Assembly: GCF_024733565.1 (NCBI RefSeq)
Contig: NZ_JANIOC010000018.1
Coordinates: 1-64,000 of the forward strand
Length of the DNA: 64,000 nucleotides
From: Rossellomorea sp. SC111
Lineage (GTDB): Bacteria; Bacillota; Bacilli; Bacillales; Bacillaceae_B
Direction of reading: 5' to 3'
Part shown: positions 49,657-57,407 of the stretch, in pieces
Layout of the letters: every line of letters begins with the position of its first letter
Numbering within the stretch: position 1 is the stretch's first letter
The notes under the pieces: generated by a model
The model's input: only the letters and a program-made list of their open reading frames with translations
What the model was told of the DNA's origin: nothing
Databases searched by the model: none
Translations under genes and position numbers: made by a program

Positions 49657-51181
49657 TTGTCGTTTCCTCCTTTGTTTTGGTTGGTTTGATCAGTGCGCTA
49701 AGAGTGGTTTGCTGCAGCCACTCGTTGGCTTTCTCTATATCTTTCGAGAAGATGCGATCCTTTGTGATGGAGGGAATGACCTTTCTCGCTTCATCGTAAA
49801 ATTGTTTTGTCTTGCTTGCCATGAGGTCCGTCCCTCTGTGTTCCGCCGCCTGCAGGTTGCAGATAAGCTCGACTGCGAGGACTCTTCTTGTGTTCTGCAG
49901 GATCTGATAGGCGTGACGTGATCCGATCGTTCCCATGCTGACGTGATCTTCCTGATTGGCGGATGACGGGATTGAGTCGACGCTCGCCGGGTGGGCCAGG
50001 GTTTTGTTTTCCGAGACGAGTGATGCCGCGCAGTATTGCATGATCATCGCACCGGACTGAAGTCCCGGCTGTGGGCTTAAGAAAGGTGGCAGGTCATTCA
50101 GCTGCGGGTTCACAAGTCGTTCAATGCGTCGTTCTGAGATGTTGGCCAGCTCTGCTATAGCAAGTTTCATAAAGTCCATAGCAAATGCGATCGGCTGGCC
50201 ATGGAAATTCCCGCCTGAAATGACCTTCTCGCCATCATCAAAAATGAGCGGATTATCCGTCGCTGCGTTCATTTCGATTTCGAGTTTTTCTTTTACGTAG
50301 TCCAGTGTCTGCCAGGATGCTCCATGAACCTGTGGGATGCACCTTAGGGAGTATGCGTCCTGTACTCGGAGTTCTCCCTGTTTCGTTGTGAGCTTGCTGT
50401 CTTGCAGGTAATCTCTGATTCTTTGAGCCGTTGCGACCTGTTGAGGGTATCCTCTTACTACATGAATATCTTCGTCGAAGGCATCCATGATTCCTCTTAA
50501 TCCTTCCAAGGTCAGACTGGCGATCATTTCACTTTGGAAAGCAAGCTCCTCCGCTTCCAGGTACCCAATGACACCCATTGCCGTCATCGCCTGCGTTCCA
50601 TTGATGAGGGCCAATCCTTCTTTGGCCTGAAGCTGGATTGGGAAGATGTTTTCTTTAGATAGGACCGGCAGGGTTTGTTGGACCTCACCCTGATAATGGA
50701 CCTCTCCTTCTCCCATCAAAGCCAGGGCCAGATGGGAAAGTGGAGCTAAGTCTCCGCTCGCTCCAAGGGAACCCTGCTGCGGAATCACCGGATGGATCCC
50801 TTTGTTCAGAAATTCTGCCAATCGCTCGACGATCACCGGTCTGACACCCGAATATCCTTTTAACAGAGCGTTGCATCTCAGCAGAAGCATGGCACGTGAA
50901 ACATTCTCCGGGAACGGATCACCCACTCCACACGCATGGGAGTGAATCAGATTCAGCTGAAGCTCCTCCACATCATCAGCATCGATCAGCACATCACTGA
51001 ACTTCCCGAAGCCCGTGTTGATCCCATACACCACACGCTTCTCCTTCACAATCTTCTCAACCGCCCCGCGACTCTTCCGCACCCGCTCCATACTAAGCGG
51101 CGAAAGCTCCACATGCTCCTTCCCATAAATCACCCGCTTCGCCTCATCCAAACTCAAACTACAACCCGTCAACTCCACCAT
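49649..51181 (-). CDS. hutH: histidine ammonia-lyase
   Basis: Deaminates L-histidine to urocanate. 510 aa with the MIO-forming Ala-Ser-Gly in [16 protein letters not shown] (about residue 143) and the C-terminal [19 protein letters not shown] precedes the ATG. First structural gene of the operon, separated from hutP by a regulated terminator. Contains one exact 14-bp motif (49823-49836) read as HRGTDL. Confidence 0.96.
49823..49836 (-). repeat. 14-bp RAYT-associated motif, exact copy inside hutH
   Basis: GAGGGACGGACCTC on the coding strand, read as R-G-T-D-L near residue 450. Confidence 0.85.
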
Positions 51182-51201
51182 TTCCGTTCACTCCTTCTAT
51201 T

Positions 51202-51310
51202 TAGGGACGGACCTCTGAAAAACAGCTGTTTTCAGTGCGTTCCCACTGCTATTTACCGTTATTACTGGGTTTTTCACTTTTAACGCTTTAACCTGTTGGG
51301 GACGGACCTT
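51202..51310 (+). repeat. pair of 14-bp motif copies in the hutP-hutH gap
   Basis: TAGGGACGGACCTC (51202-51215, 13/14) and a weaker TGGGGACGGACCTT (51297-51310, 11/14), in the same orientation, between the leader terminator and hutH. Unlike the other intergenic pairs this one is direct, not inverted. Confidence 0.6.
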
Positions 51311-51326
51311 CGGACACGTTCCCACA

Positions 51327-51377
51327 CAAAAAGGAGGCTCGACCAAAGACAGACTTCTGCCCTTGGTCGAGCCTCCT
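51327..51377 (-). terminator. hut leader terminator (HutP-regulated)
   Basis: A 17-bp stem with one mismatch (51361-51377 with 51332-51348), then five T on the minus strand, between hutP and hutH. In B. subtilis HutP with histidine and Mg2+ destabilises the equivalent terminator. Confidence 0.85.
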
Positions 51378-51394
51378 ATCAACTAATATCTCTA
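51376..51394 (-). promoter_or_regulatory. HutP RNA-binding site (UAG triplets)
   Basis: Three UAG triplets (complements of 51392-51394, 51383-51385 and 51376-51378), spaced 6 and 4 nt, run into the base of the terminator stem. HutP hexamers bind spaced NAG triplets. Confidence 0.65.
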
Positions 51395-51407
51395 GGCTCT
51401 GGATTAT

Positions 51408-51854
51408 TTAAATATGATTAATTCCAAGTCCGATTGTTTCGTGCTCCAATCCCTTGATGGGCGCCCCAATCGTCCCGTATAGCGCGACTGCGATCCATTC
51501 GCCTTCCTCTTCACTTTCATACGGAGTACCCCTCACAACAGAGAAACGCAGTCCCACCGTGCGCAGGATCTCTCCCAATTGGGTATGACCCCGGGTAACC
51601 CCCGTCAGTGCTTCCATGATTGCGTGATACAAGGCATGCATCTCCCGGTACAGATCTTCCCGGACCAGGTCACTCCGCTTTGCCGCCGTTTCAATCGCAG
51701 CTACGATCTTCTGACTGTCCATGGATCCGATTTTCCCCGTGCAGTAACTCCAATTCAGCTCATTGAAATGGCGATTCCACTCTTCCTCTTCCCTGTCTAA
51801 GAGGAGAAGAAGCATGGCATTCTTTCCGATACGAGTATGATCTGTCTTATTCAA
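51408..51854 (-). CDS. hutP: hut operon antiterminator HutP
   Basis: 148 aa RNA-binding regulator. Ends [19 protein letters not shown] with histidine/metal-binding His residues, and has [22 protein letters not shown] and [19 protein letters not shown] as in B. subtilis HutP. The start is TTG at 51854 with AAGGTG about 10 nt upstream. It is first in the operon and followed by the terminator it controls. Confidence 0.95.
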   Translation of the reverse strand: MNKTDHTRIGKNAMLLLLLDREEEEWNRHFNELNWSYCTGKIGSMDSQKIVAAIETAAKRSDLVREDLYREMHALYHAIMEALTGVTRGHTQLGEILRTVGLRFSVVRGTPYESEEEGEWIAVALYGTIGAPIKGLEHETIGLGINHI

Positions 51855-51905
51855 ATGGCATTCGCACCTTACGTGAAAATTCTAAAAATACTAATAACTA
51901 CTATT

Positions 51906-51934
51906 ATTGTATGGTCTGATTCAGGAGAGGTCAA
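51906..51934 (-). promoter_or_regulatory. hut operon promoter
   Basis: On the minus strand TTGACC, 17-bp spacer, TACAAT; about 52 bp upstream of the hutP start. Confidence 0.75.
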
Positions 51935-52011
51935 CGAAAAAAGTGGTGATTTTAGAAACTTAGAGAGGTAGTTTGGTAGTGTGGTAAAGGGTTTTTGCGG
52001 TGGCGCTTGTG

Positions 52012-52025
52012 GAGGTCCGTCCCTC
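52012..52025 (-). repeat. 14-bp RAYT-associated motif, exact copy
   Basis: GAGGTCCGTCCCTC between the hutP promoter and the stop of the 52066-52548 gene. Confidence 0.85.
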
Positions 52026-52065
52026 AAAAAAAGACGTACCTGTTCAGGTTCGCCTCATTCCTCCT

Positions 52066-52548
52066 TTATTCTTCTTGTTTTTTGCCTTTTCCTTTGAATA
52101 CCTGGGGATTGTTCATGAGGTAGGTGACGGTTCCGTCATCGGACTTCAGGCTTAAGTAGGATAGGATGTCCTGTTTGTCTTCGGGGGACAGTGGACCGTC
52201 TACAGGGTATAGGGGCAGGATATTCAATTGCTCCACTCCTTCACGCTTATCGAGTACAATCTTACAATCCTTTGGTGTATTGTCGCCTATGCGGACAAAC
52301 TTGAATGGGATGGAGTGATTCCGGTCGATCGGAACGGCAAACAATGTCGTGAATCCAACTGTTTCAAGAATCTTGTCCGAGTACATAATGCTCTCAAGCG
52401 CATGTGAAAATCCCGGCGGACGATTCACCACGACTAACTTATTGTAATAATGCTGCCCTTGAAAAACGACTAAATGTTTTTTTGATTTCTTGACGATTCT
52501 TCTGGAAACGTGAAGATCCTCGAATACTAAAATAAACTCTTTTCTCAT
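52066..52548 (-). CDS. hypothetical protein, 160 aa
   Basis: No signal peptide or membrane segment; a mixed alpha/beta protein starting MRKEFILVFEDLHVSRRIVKK and ending in a Lys/Gly/Glu tail (KGKGKKQEE). Strong GAGGAGGAGG before the ATG. Not recognised. It lies between hutP and the RAYT gene on the same strand as both. Confidence 0.7.
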   Translation of the reverse strand: MRKEFILVFEDLHVSRRIVKKSKKHLVVFQGQHYYNKLVVVNRPPGFSHALESIMYSDKILETVGFTTLFAVPIDRNHSIPFKFVRIGDNTPKDCKIVLDKREGVEQLNILPLYPVDGPLSPEDKQDILSYLSLKSDDGTVTYLMNNPQVFKGKGKKQEE

Positions 52549-52649
52549 ACTTTCCTCCTCCTCAAAATAGGAATTTTGTCCTACTGACTATGAATTTCGA
52601 CACCAATATCCAAAATCCTCTAAAAATTTCCAAAAATAATTTCTTTTTT

Positions 52650-53222
52650 TCACTTTTTAATGGGGCTTTTGTACGACTCTTCGCTTTGAGCTTCTTTTTC
52701 TACATATTCCTTATACCGGCTGATTTGGGGAGTTTGAAAATAATTAAGCGTTCGTTCCTTGGAAAGTAGTGGGTTTTTGATGGAATGGATGTAGAAAGGA
52801 TAACTGCTCCAGGGGTATTTCTCGGGGTGTGGGGTGAGTTTCGCTTCAATTGGATTGTGGTGGATATACCTGCTCACTTTAATAAAATACGATGGCGTAT
52901 CGATCTTATTGGATCCATATCGGCCTTGGAACACATGTCCGACATAATCGTATTTTTTATTGAAATAGACGGCGTATCGGGTATGAAGAGTTCGAATGAT
53001 CTTCTCCAGTGGAACATCGTGGGTTTCGATCAGCAGATGAATGTGGTTGGACATCAAACAGTAGGCGTGGATGGTAAAAGGGTACTTGTCTTTCGTTTCC
53101 TGCAAATACGTCAAATACTTCTTGCGGTCTTCATCATCATGAAACAGATCCTGCTTCCGGTTCCCCCTTGCCGTCACATGATACGTCGATCCCGGACTCC
53201 AATTCCGAGGCGTTCGAACCAT
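52650..53222 (-). CDS. REP-associated tyrosine transposase (RAYT, IS200-like Y1 family)
   Basis: 190 aa single-domain Y1 HUH transposase. HUH motif His60-Ile-His62 in CLMSNHIHLLIE, catalytic Tyr119 in SRYIHHNPIEA, plus the RAYT-type opening PRNWSPGSTYHVTARGNRKQ and C-terminal YPWSSYPFY. Start ATG 53222 has GGAG 7 nt upstream; the longer GTG frame spans that site. RAYTs are usually single-copy domesticated relatives of IS200 TnpA linked to REP palindromes. Here the gene is flanked by an inverted pair of the 14-bp motif 78 bp upstream (53301-53364) and another exact copy downstream (52012). It is intact and not bounded by IS200-type ends that I can see. Confidence 0.93.
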   Translation of the reverse strand: MVRTPRNWSPGSTYHVTARGNRKQDLFHDDEDRKKYLTYLQETKDKYPFTIHAYCLMSNHIHLLIETHDVPLEKIIRTLHTRYAVYFNKKYDYVGHVFQGRYGSNKIDTPSYFIKVSRYIHHNPIEAKLTPHPEKYPWSSYPFYIHSIKNPLLSKERTLNYFQTPQISRYKEYVEKEAQSEESYKSPIKK

Positions 53223-53300
53223 AACATCACTCCTTCTCACAACCTCATAATCTTACACCTAACCTATTCGACATAAATGCGTAAAATCCTCTTTTTTATT

Positions 53301-53364
53301 GAGGGACGGACCTCTATTCTTTCACAAAGCCGTGAAAATGAAAGGGTAGCGAGGTCCGTCCCTC
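53301..53364. repeat. inverted doublet of the 14-bp motif next to the RAYT gene, 64 bp
   Basis: Exact copies at 53301-53314 and 53351-53364 in opposite orientation. The interior also pairs partly (TTTCAC / GTGAAA), so the whole 64 bp can fold into one long hairpin. This matches the REPIN layout: two REPs as inverted pair beside the transposase. Confidence 0.88.
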
Positions 53365-53367
53365 CTA

Positions 53368-53556
53368 TTATTTATCTCTTCTGTGGTAGTCAAGGTTGGT
53401 GATGTTTTTTTGCGAGTAGTAGATGACTCGCTGTTTGCTGTGTTGCTTCGTGCTGAAGACAAGGTTTGATTCTGGTTTCAGCCATACCCATGTGATGGTT
53501 TTCTTTTCTGTGTCAGCTGAAAGGTTTACCCCTCTCCCGTTCATTTGGTCCCCCAT
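53368..53556 (-). CDS. small hypothetical protein
   Basis: 62 aa; ATG with GGTGGAG 5 nt upstream. Contains TWVWLKPESNLVFSTKQHSKQ; no known family, no membrane segment. The stop is 3 bp from the 64-bp doublet. Real gene status is uncertain. Confidence 0.42.
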   Translation of the reverse strand: MGDQMNGRGVNLSADTEKKTITWVWLKPESNLVFSTKQHSKQRVIYYSQKNITNLDYHRRDK

Positions 53557-53743
53557 TCCATCTCCACCTTTACCCCCGATTCGACAAAATCACAATTATA
53601 TTTTCATTCTAATACGTATATCTGTAATTTTGTATGCTTTTTCCAAATTATCTTAAATCGTAATCAATATAACCATTTCAAATCGTGTAAATTCCTAATC
53701 CCTGAACATAAAACCTTTATCTTGAAGAAAAAAGGGATAGTCG

Positions 53744-54166
53744 GTGAAAACAATGGATCTACATGTAGAGTTACAGCATTACCGCAATGATGTATTAGAG
53801 CTTACCCAGAGAGAAGCAGCCCTTCGCCTGAATATCAGCCAGGGCGCACTATCAAACTATGAAACTGGCGCACGGGACATCCCTTACAAAATGCTGCTTA
53901 CCTTTAAAGAAGTCTATAAAATCCCGACCCACGAAATGAATCGGATCTTGTACGGGGAGGAAAGCGAAAGCCTTGGGCAAAGCCACGACCCCATGATTCT
54001 GAGAGAAACCTTCGAAGACGAAGAAACAAAAGAAATTCTGAAAATCCTCCAGGAGCACCCAAAATTCAAACGAACCCTGTCCTCTCTCTGCTACCTCACA
54101 GAAAAGCGCAAAGAAAAATTCATCGCACACGTCAACCACTTCTACCAGACGATGAAAGGTTGGTAG
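53744..54166 (+). CDS. XRE-family transcription regulator
   Basis: 140 aa. N-terminal helix-turn-helix (about 5-65) with LTQREAALRLNISQGALSNYETGARDIP, an effector-less C-terminal helical region with FEDEETKEILKILQEHPKFKRTL. GTG start with AAGGGA 6 nt upstream. It lies between two inverted doublets of the 14-bp motif. Target unknown; SinR/ImmR-like size and shape. Confidence 0.83.
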   Translation: MKTMDLHVELQHYRNDVLELTQREAALRLNISQGALSNYETGARDIPYKMLLTFKEVYKIPTHEMNRILYGEESESLGQSHDPMILRETFEDEETKEILKILQEHPKFKRTLSSLCYLTEKRKEKFIAHVNHFYQTMKGW

Positions 54167-54176
54167 AGCTTACCGA

Positions 54177-54264
54177 GAGGGACGGACCTCACTATCCATA
54201 GCATAAACCCTGTTATACCGGGATTTCCGCTCCCATTTTATCATTAAAATGAGGTCCGCCCCTT
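54177..54264. repeat. inverted doublet of the 14-bp motif, 88 bp
   Basis: Exact GAGGGACGGACCTC (54177-54190) and 12/14 GAGGTCCGCCCCTT (54251-54264) in opposite orientation, just after the XRE gene. Confidence 0.8.
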
Positions 54265-54269
54265 AACCA

Positions 54270-54315
54270 AAAAAAGCGCCTAGATGTCCGGGTTTCGGGG
54301 TCTAGAGCGCTTTTT
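54270..54315. terminator. bidirectional terminator, XRE gene / 53-aa gene
   Basis: AAAAAGCGCCTAGA pairs with TCTAGAGCGCTTTTT, T-rich on both ends. Confidence 0.82.
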
Positions 54316-54463
54316 GGTTTGTATCTACGGTATATCCTGATTGGAGTTCTTGTTTGAGCCAGTGGATCATTGTGTTTGTGTCCATGTTTCCTTGTTGACC
54401 TTTGTCGAACGCTTTTTGGATCACGTTCAAAATATGCTGATCGTCGTTCACATTTCTTTTCAA
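54302..54463 (-). CDS. small hypothetical protein, 53 aa
   Basis: A TTG start (54463) 8 nt from a strong GGAGG opens a 53-codon frame: KRNVNDDQHILNVIQKAF, then GNMDTNTMIHWLKQELQSGY. It looks like two amphipathic helices. The stop lies in the terminator stem. No family recognised; small SinI-like or Spo0E-like regulators have similar size but the motifs are absent. Confidence 0.6.
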   Translation of the reverse strand: MKRNVNDDQHILNVIQKAFDKGQQGNMDTNTMIHWLKQELQSGYTVDTNQKAL

Positions 54464-54541
54464 AATAGCAACCTCCTACATTATCAAACAGTTTCTATCA
54501 CTTTATTACACTATTAGACAAAAGTTCAAGCATCAATTACT

Positions 54542-54550
54542 TGATATAAT
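54542..54550 (+). promoter_or_regulatory. extended -10 promoter upstream of the riboswitch
   Basis: TGATATAAT (TGnTATAAT); transcription from here would give a leader of about 195 nt containing the inverted repeat and aptamer. Confidence 0.55.
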
Positions 54551-54613
54551 ACCAAAAAAATGCAAATTTAGATAGAGTATTTCTAAATACTTTCCAGTAA
54601 ATAAGTGCAAATT

Positions 54614-54659
54614 ACCTTACTCTCATTGTATTAATCTGTCTATACAATGAGAGTAAGGT
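54614..54659. repeat. perfect 18-bp inverted repeat directly before the riboswitch
   Basis: ACCTTACTCTCATTGTAT (54614-54631) is exactly complementary to 54642-54659, with a 10-nt loop. No T-run follows, so it is not a standard terminator. It ends 5-8 nt before the aptamer. Confidence 0.8.
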
Positions 54660-54663
54660 TCTG

Positions 54664-54733
54664 AATAATGGCAAAATCATCGAAAGGTGATGACGCAAAG
54701 CTATAGGGGCTAACCATGCCAGCCAGCTACCAA
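54664..54733 (+). promoter_or_regulatory. cyclic-di-GMP class I riboswitch (GEMM-I)
   Basis: The leader has the GEMM-I conserved blocks in order: GGCAAA, ATCATCGAAAGGTGATGACG (P2 with GAAA tetraloop), GACGCAAAGC, TAGGGGCTAA and ATGCCAGCCAGCTACC. It ends about 5 nt before the AGGAGG of the 42-aa membrane peptide gene, with no terminator between, so control is probably translational. Confidence 0.9.
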
Positions 54734-54750
54734 ACCAGGAGGGATTGTAT

Positions 54751-54879
54751 TTGTCGTTTTTAACACCAGAAGAGATGTATATTAGAAAGAAAACAATGAA
54801 AAAATGGATGTACGCAGGACTGTTTTTATTTACGATCATCCTCATAGCAGGTACGACATTTCTTACGTACCAGATGTAA
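54751..54879 (+). CDS. 42-aa single-pass membrane peptide under riboswitch control
   Basis: TTG start at 54751, 7 nt after AGGAGGG, directly behind the c-di-GMP riboswitch. Cytosolic N-terminus SFLTPEEMYIRKKTMKKW, one hydrophobic helix (about 20-40; MYAGLFLFTIILIAGTTFLT) and a two-residue tail. Its own terminator follows the stop. It resembles small regulatory or anchoring membrane peptides. No homologue recognised. The riboswitch links it to the motile/sessile switch. Confidence 0.8.
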   Translation: MSFLTPEEMYIRKKTMKKWMYAGLFLFTIILIAGTTFLTYQM

Positions 54880-54903
54880 AGCGTCCATTCGACGCTTTTT
54901 TTT
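54878..54903 (+). terminator. terminator of the riboswitch-controlled gene
   Basis: AAAGCGTC / GACGCTTT with a 5-nt loop, then more T. Confidence 0.85.
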
Positions 54904-54995
54904 AGTTCAAATGTCATTCTACAATATATGGAAAAGTTCGATTATTTCCGATAGAATAGTAGATGGAATCTATTCTACTTGGGGGACTACATTAT

Positions 54996-55661
54996 ATGCA
55001 AAAAGAAGTCAGACTTTTCAGAGGTTTACTCAAACCATCGCTCTTCTTTTATCAACTCAAAGACATGGAGGTTGTAACAGGATATAGAAAAAAGGTTTTT
55101 CACCTCTTATGGCTGTCAATTATCGTCTTTGGTCTCATTTCATCTTTCGGGATTGGCATGGATCCTCTTTCAAAAGAAATTACAACTCTCTCACCCGTCA
55201 CCTTTGAATTAGAAAAATTTTTGTTTTTCCTGGGTAGATTAATAGCCGGATTGCTATATGCGTCCATCGTCCTCTTTTTCTGTTCACTTATTTTTTGGAC
55301 GATATCGAATGAAGGCGAATATCGAAAACTAGTTATGACACAAGGTCTGGTCTTAATTGTTCTATTACTTGAACACCTTACTTACATACCTTTATCTCTT
55401 CTTTTCTCACTTGAATGGTATTCTTCACCGCTATCGCTAGGGGTTATAACCCAGTATGCCACATCCAATACATATGTCATTTATTTAATGGGAAGTTTCT
55501 CACTCTTCAAGGTATGGGTGTTTTTCATTCAATATAAGGGAATCAAGCGATTAACGGGGCAGAAGAATTGGATCATCTGGCTGGCTATCTTCCTTACAAA
55601 CCTTTTCATTTGGTCAATAAATGCCTTATTGGCTTATCTCAGTATTTCCACTCTACTCTAA
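54996..55661 (+). CDS. Yip1-domain membrane protein (YknW-like)
   Basis: 221 aa from ATG 54996 (GGGGG upstream). Five hydrophobic segments between about 38 and 218 form a Yip1-type domain; the N-terminus FRGLLKPSLFFYQLKD resembles YknW. In B. subtilis YknW helps assemble the YknXYZ efflux complex that protects against the SDP toxin. The next gene is YknX-like, which supports this call. Confidence 0.8.
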   Translation: MQKEVRLFRGLLKPSLFFYQLKDMEVVTGYRKKVFHLLWLSIIVFGLISSFGIGMDPLSKEITTLSPVTFELEKFLFFLGRLIAGLLYASIVLFFCSLIFWTISNEGEYRKLVMTQGLVLIVLLLEHLTYIPLSLLFSLEWYSSPLSLGVITQYATSNTYVIYLMGSFSLFKVWVFFIQYKGIKRLTGQKNWIIWLAIFLTNLFIWSINALLAYLSISTLL

Positions 55662-55684
55662 CTATTAAAAGGCTGTGAACATTC

Positions 55685-56920
55685 ATGAACAAACGAACCT
55701 TATTCTATACCACCCTCACTCTGACGCTCCTTTTTATAGGTGCCAATACATACCTCATTGAAAAAGCGGACAGTAAAGTCGACCGGGAAGTCCGTGTCGC
55801 CGAATGGGAACCTGTCAACAAAGGGGCTCTGGCAAAAGAAATGCCGAAAGCAGGAGTCGTTGCTTCCGAGGAAGAAAACTACATCTATTTTAACGATGAA
55901 TTCGGTTCCTTTAAAAAATTCCTCGTCAAAGAAGGGGATCAGATTAAATCCGGAAGCCCCCTCTATGAATATGAAGTAACTGATCAATCCCAGCAAAAGA
56001 GTGTCCTGGAATCAGAAGCTGATCAACTGGAAGACGAAATCGACAGCATCGAAGACAATATTTCCGACCTGAAGCGATTGGAATCATCCCTTCCATCAGG
56101 CTCGACGGATGATAAAGAAATCCCAATCGACGCAAGTGCCCTTCAATCGGAATATGATTTAAAAAAAGAAATTGCCGCGAAAGAACTGGAAATCGACCGC
56201 CTTGAAAGCCAAATTGACAATCTTGAGCGCCAAATCAAGGATATCGAATCCTACGAAACCACCCTGACCGTCCAAAGCAGTGTGGACGGAACCATTAAAG
56301 ATCTTTCCCATGCCATCGACAATCCATTGATCACGATCGCATCTCAATCAACCATCGTCACAACCGATCTCACGGAAAAAGAAATCGTCCAAGTCGATGA
56401 AAACATGAGTGCAACCGTCCAATCGGATATTGAGAAAAAGACTCAAAAAGGGCTTGTTACCCGTGTGGCAACCCTCCCTAAAAACGATCCGCACATCCAA
56501 ACGGACAGCTTGTATCCTGTAGAAATCAAACTGCAGGACACAAAAAACGAGCTGCTTCCAGGACATCACGTCTTCTTATCCATCATCACGGAAGAAGTCA
56601 AAGGTGCATTCGTGGTCCCAGTGACGGCCGTTGAAAAAGATGGCGAATCGAAATATATTTGGATTTTAACGTCAAAAGGCACCGTCGAAAAACGCAAGGT
56701 CGAAACCGGCCTTACAGTTGACGGACAGCAACAAATCAAATCCGGAGTCAAAGCTGGCGAATACTATATCGTCTATCCTGATGAGATCCCGGCATTACAA
56801 AAAGGCGTCCCTTTCATCACAGCCCTTGATTGGGATAAAGTGAAACTGAGAGACTTGAAGAAATTCGATCGTCCGACGATACTCGAGAATTTGTTGTTGG
56901 GGATTCTGGAACGGAAATAA
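55685..56920 (+). CDS. HlyD/YknX-like membrane fusion protein
   Basis: 411 aa. N-terminal membrane anchor (about 5-25), a lipoyl-like half motif (FLVKEGDQIKSGSPLYEYE), a long coiled-coil hairpin (about 100-195), the second lipoyl half (TVQSSVDGTIKDLSHAIDNP), then beta-barrel and membrane-proximal domains (VPVTAVEKDGESKYIWIL, VETGLTVDGQQQIKSGVKAGE). This is the adaptor of MacAB/YknXYZ-type exporters. It follows the YknW-like gene by 23 bp, but a terminator comes next and no ATPase (yknY) or permease (yknZ) gene is present, so its partner must be elsewhere or be different. Confidence 0.9.
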   Translation: MNKRTLFYTTLTLTLLFIGANTYLIEKADSKVDREVRVAEWEPVNKGALAKEMPKAGVVASEEENYIYFNDEFGSFKKFLVKEGDQIKSGSPLYEYEVTDQSQQKSVLESEADQLEDEIDSIEDNISDLKRLESSLPSGSTDDKEIPIDASALQSEYDLKKEIAAKELEIDRLESQIDNLERQIKDIESYETTLTVQSSVDGTIKDLSHAIDNPLITIASQSTIVTTDLTEKEIVQVDENMSATVQSDIEKKTQKGLVTRVATLPKNDPHIQTDSLYPVEIKLQDTKNELLPGHHVFLSIITEEVKGAFVVPVTAVEKDGESKYIWILTSKGTVEKRKVETGLTVDGQQQIKSGVKAGEYYIVYPDEIPALQKGVPFITALDWDKVKLRDLKKFDRPTILENLLLGILERK

Positions 56921-56980
56921 GGGTAAGCAAAGGAAAACGTCCTATACTTTAAAGGTGAAAGCATTATAGAACACATAGTA

Positions 56981-57013
56981 AAACGCACTTGAATTCACAG
57001 TGCGTTTTTTTCT
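56981..57013 (+). terminator. terminator after the YknX-like gene
   Basis: AAACGCACT / AGTGCGTTT with a 9-nt loop and seven T. Confidence 0.85.
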
Positions 57014-57135
57014 TGATTTTATCTGCATTCTGGAGATTTCTCCTTGCTTGCCGTTCCATAATTCACCGTGTAAATAATTTTTATGATTTGGAGGTGGAGT
57101 ATATGGTGATTACTTTTAAAGGCTATCTATCATAA

Positions 57136-57328
57136 AATAAACGGAGATTTTCCGGTTAAACTGCAAATAGAGCTCGGATCGGGTTATATAAGTGTAAATT
57201 TTCCGATTAAGCTAAGTAAATTCACCATTTTCGCGTTTTTTCGAGGTAATAGTCGGAATCTCTCCGTCTATTCAAGCCATTGTTTAGTGCTATACCCAAT
57301 TTAAAAGGAATTTCTCCGCTTATTTATT
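57136..57328. repeat. MITE-like repeat with CGGAGA-TTTCCG ends, 193 bp
   Basis: The left end AATAAACGGAGATTTTCC and the right end GGAATTTCTCCGCTTATTTATT are imperfect inverted repeats. Two more TTTTCCG/TCTCCG blocks lie inside. The region 57008-57407 has no gene; an 11-codon start-stop (57103) is ignored. Confidence 0.55.
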
Positions 57329-57407
57329 AAACTCTTTTTAGCACCAAATGAACTTGTACAACTTACGGTTAATTTGCTTTCTGGTTAGGTCTGTGAATGA
57401 ACATTTT

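Noticed and set aside
54612-54917. 101-codon minus-strand frame across the riboswitch
   Set aside because: Antisense to the inverted repeat, aptamer and 42-aa gene; no ribosome-binding site.
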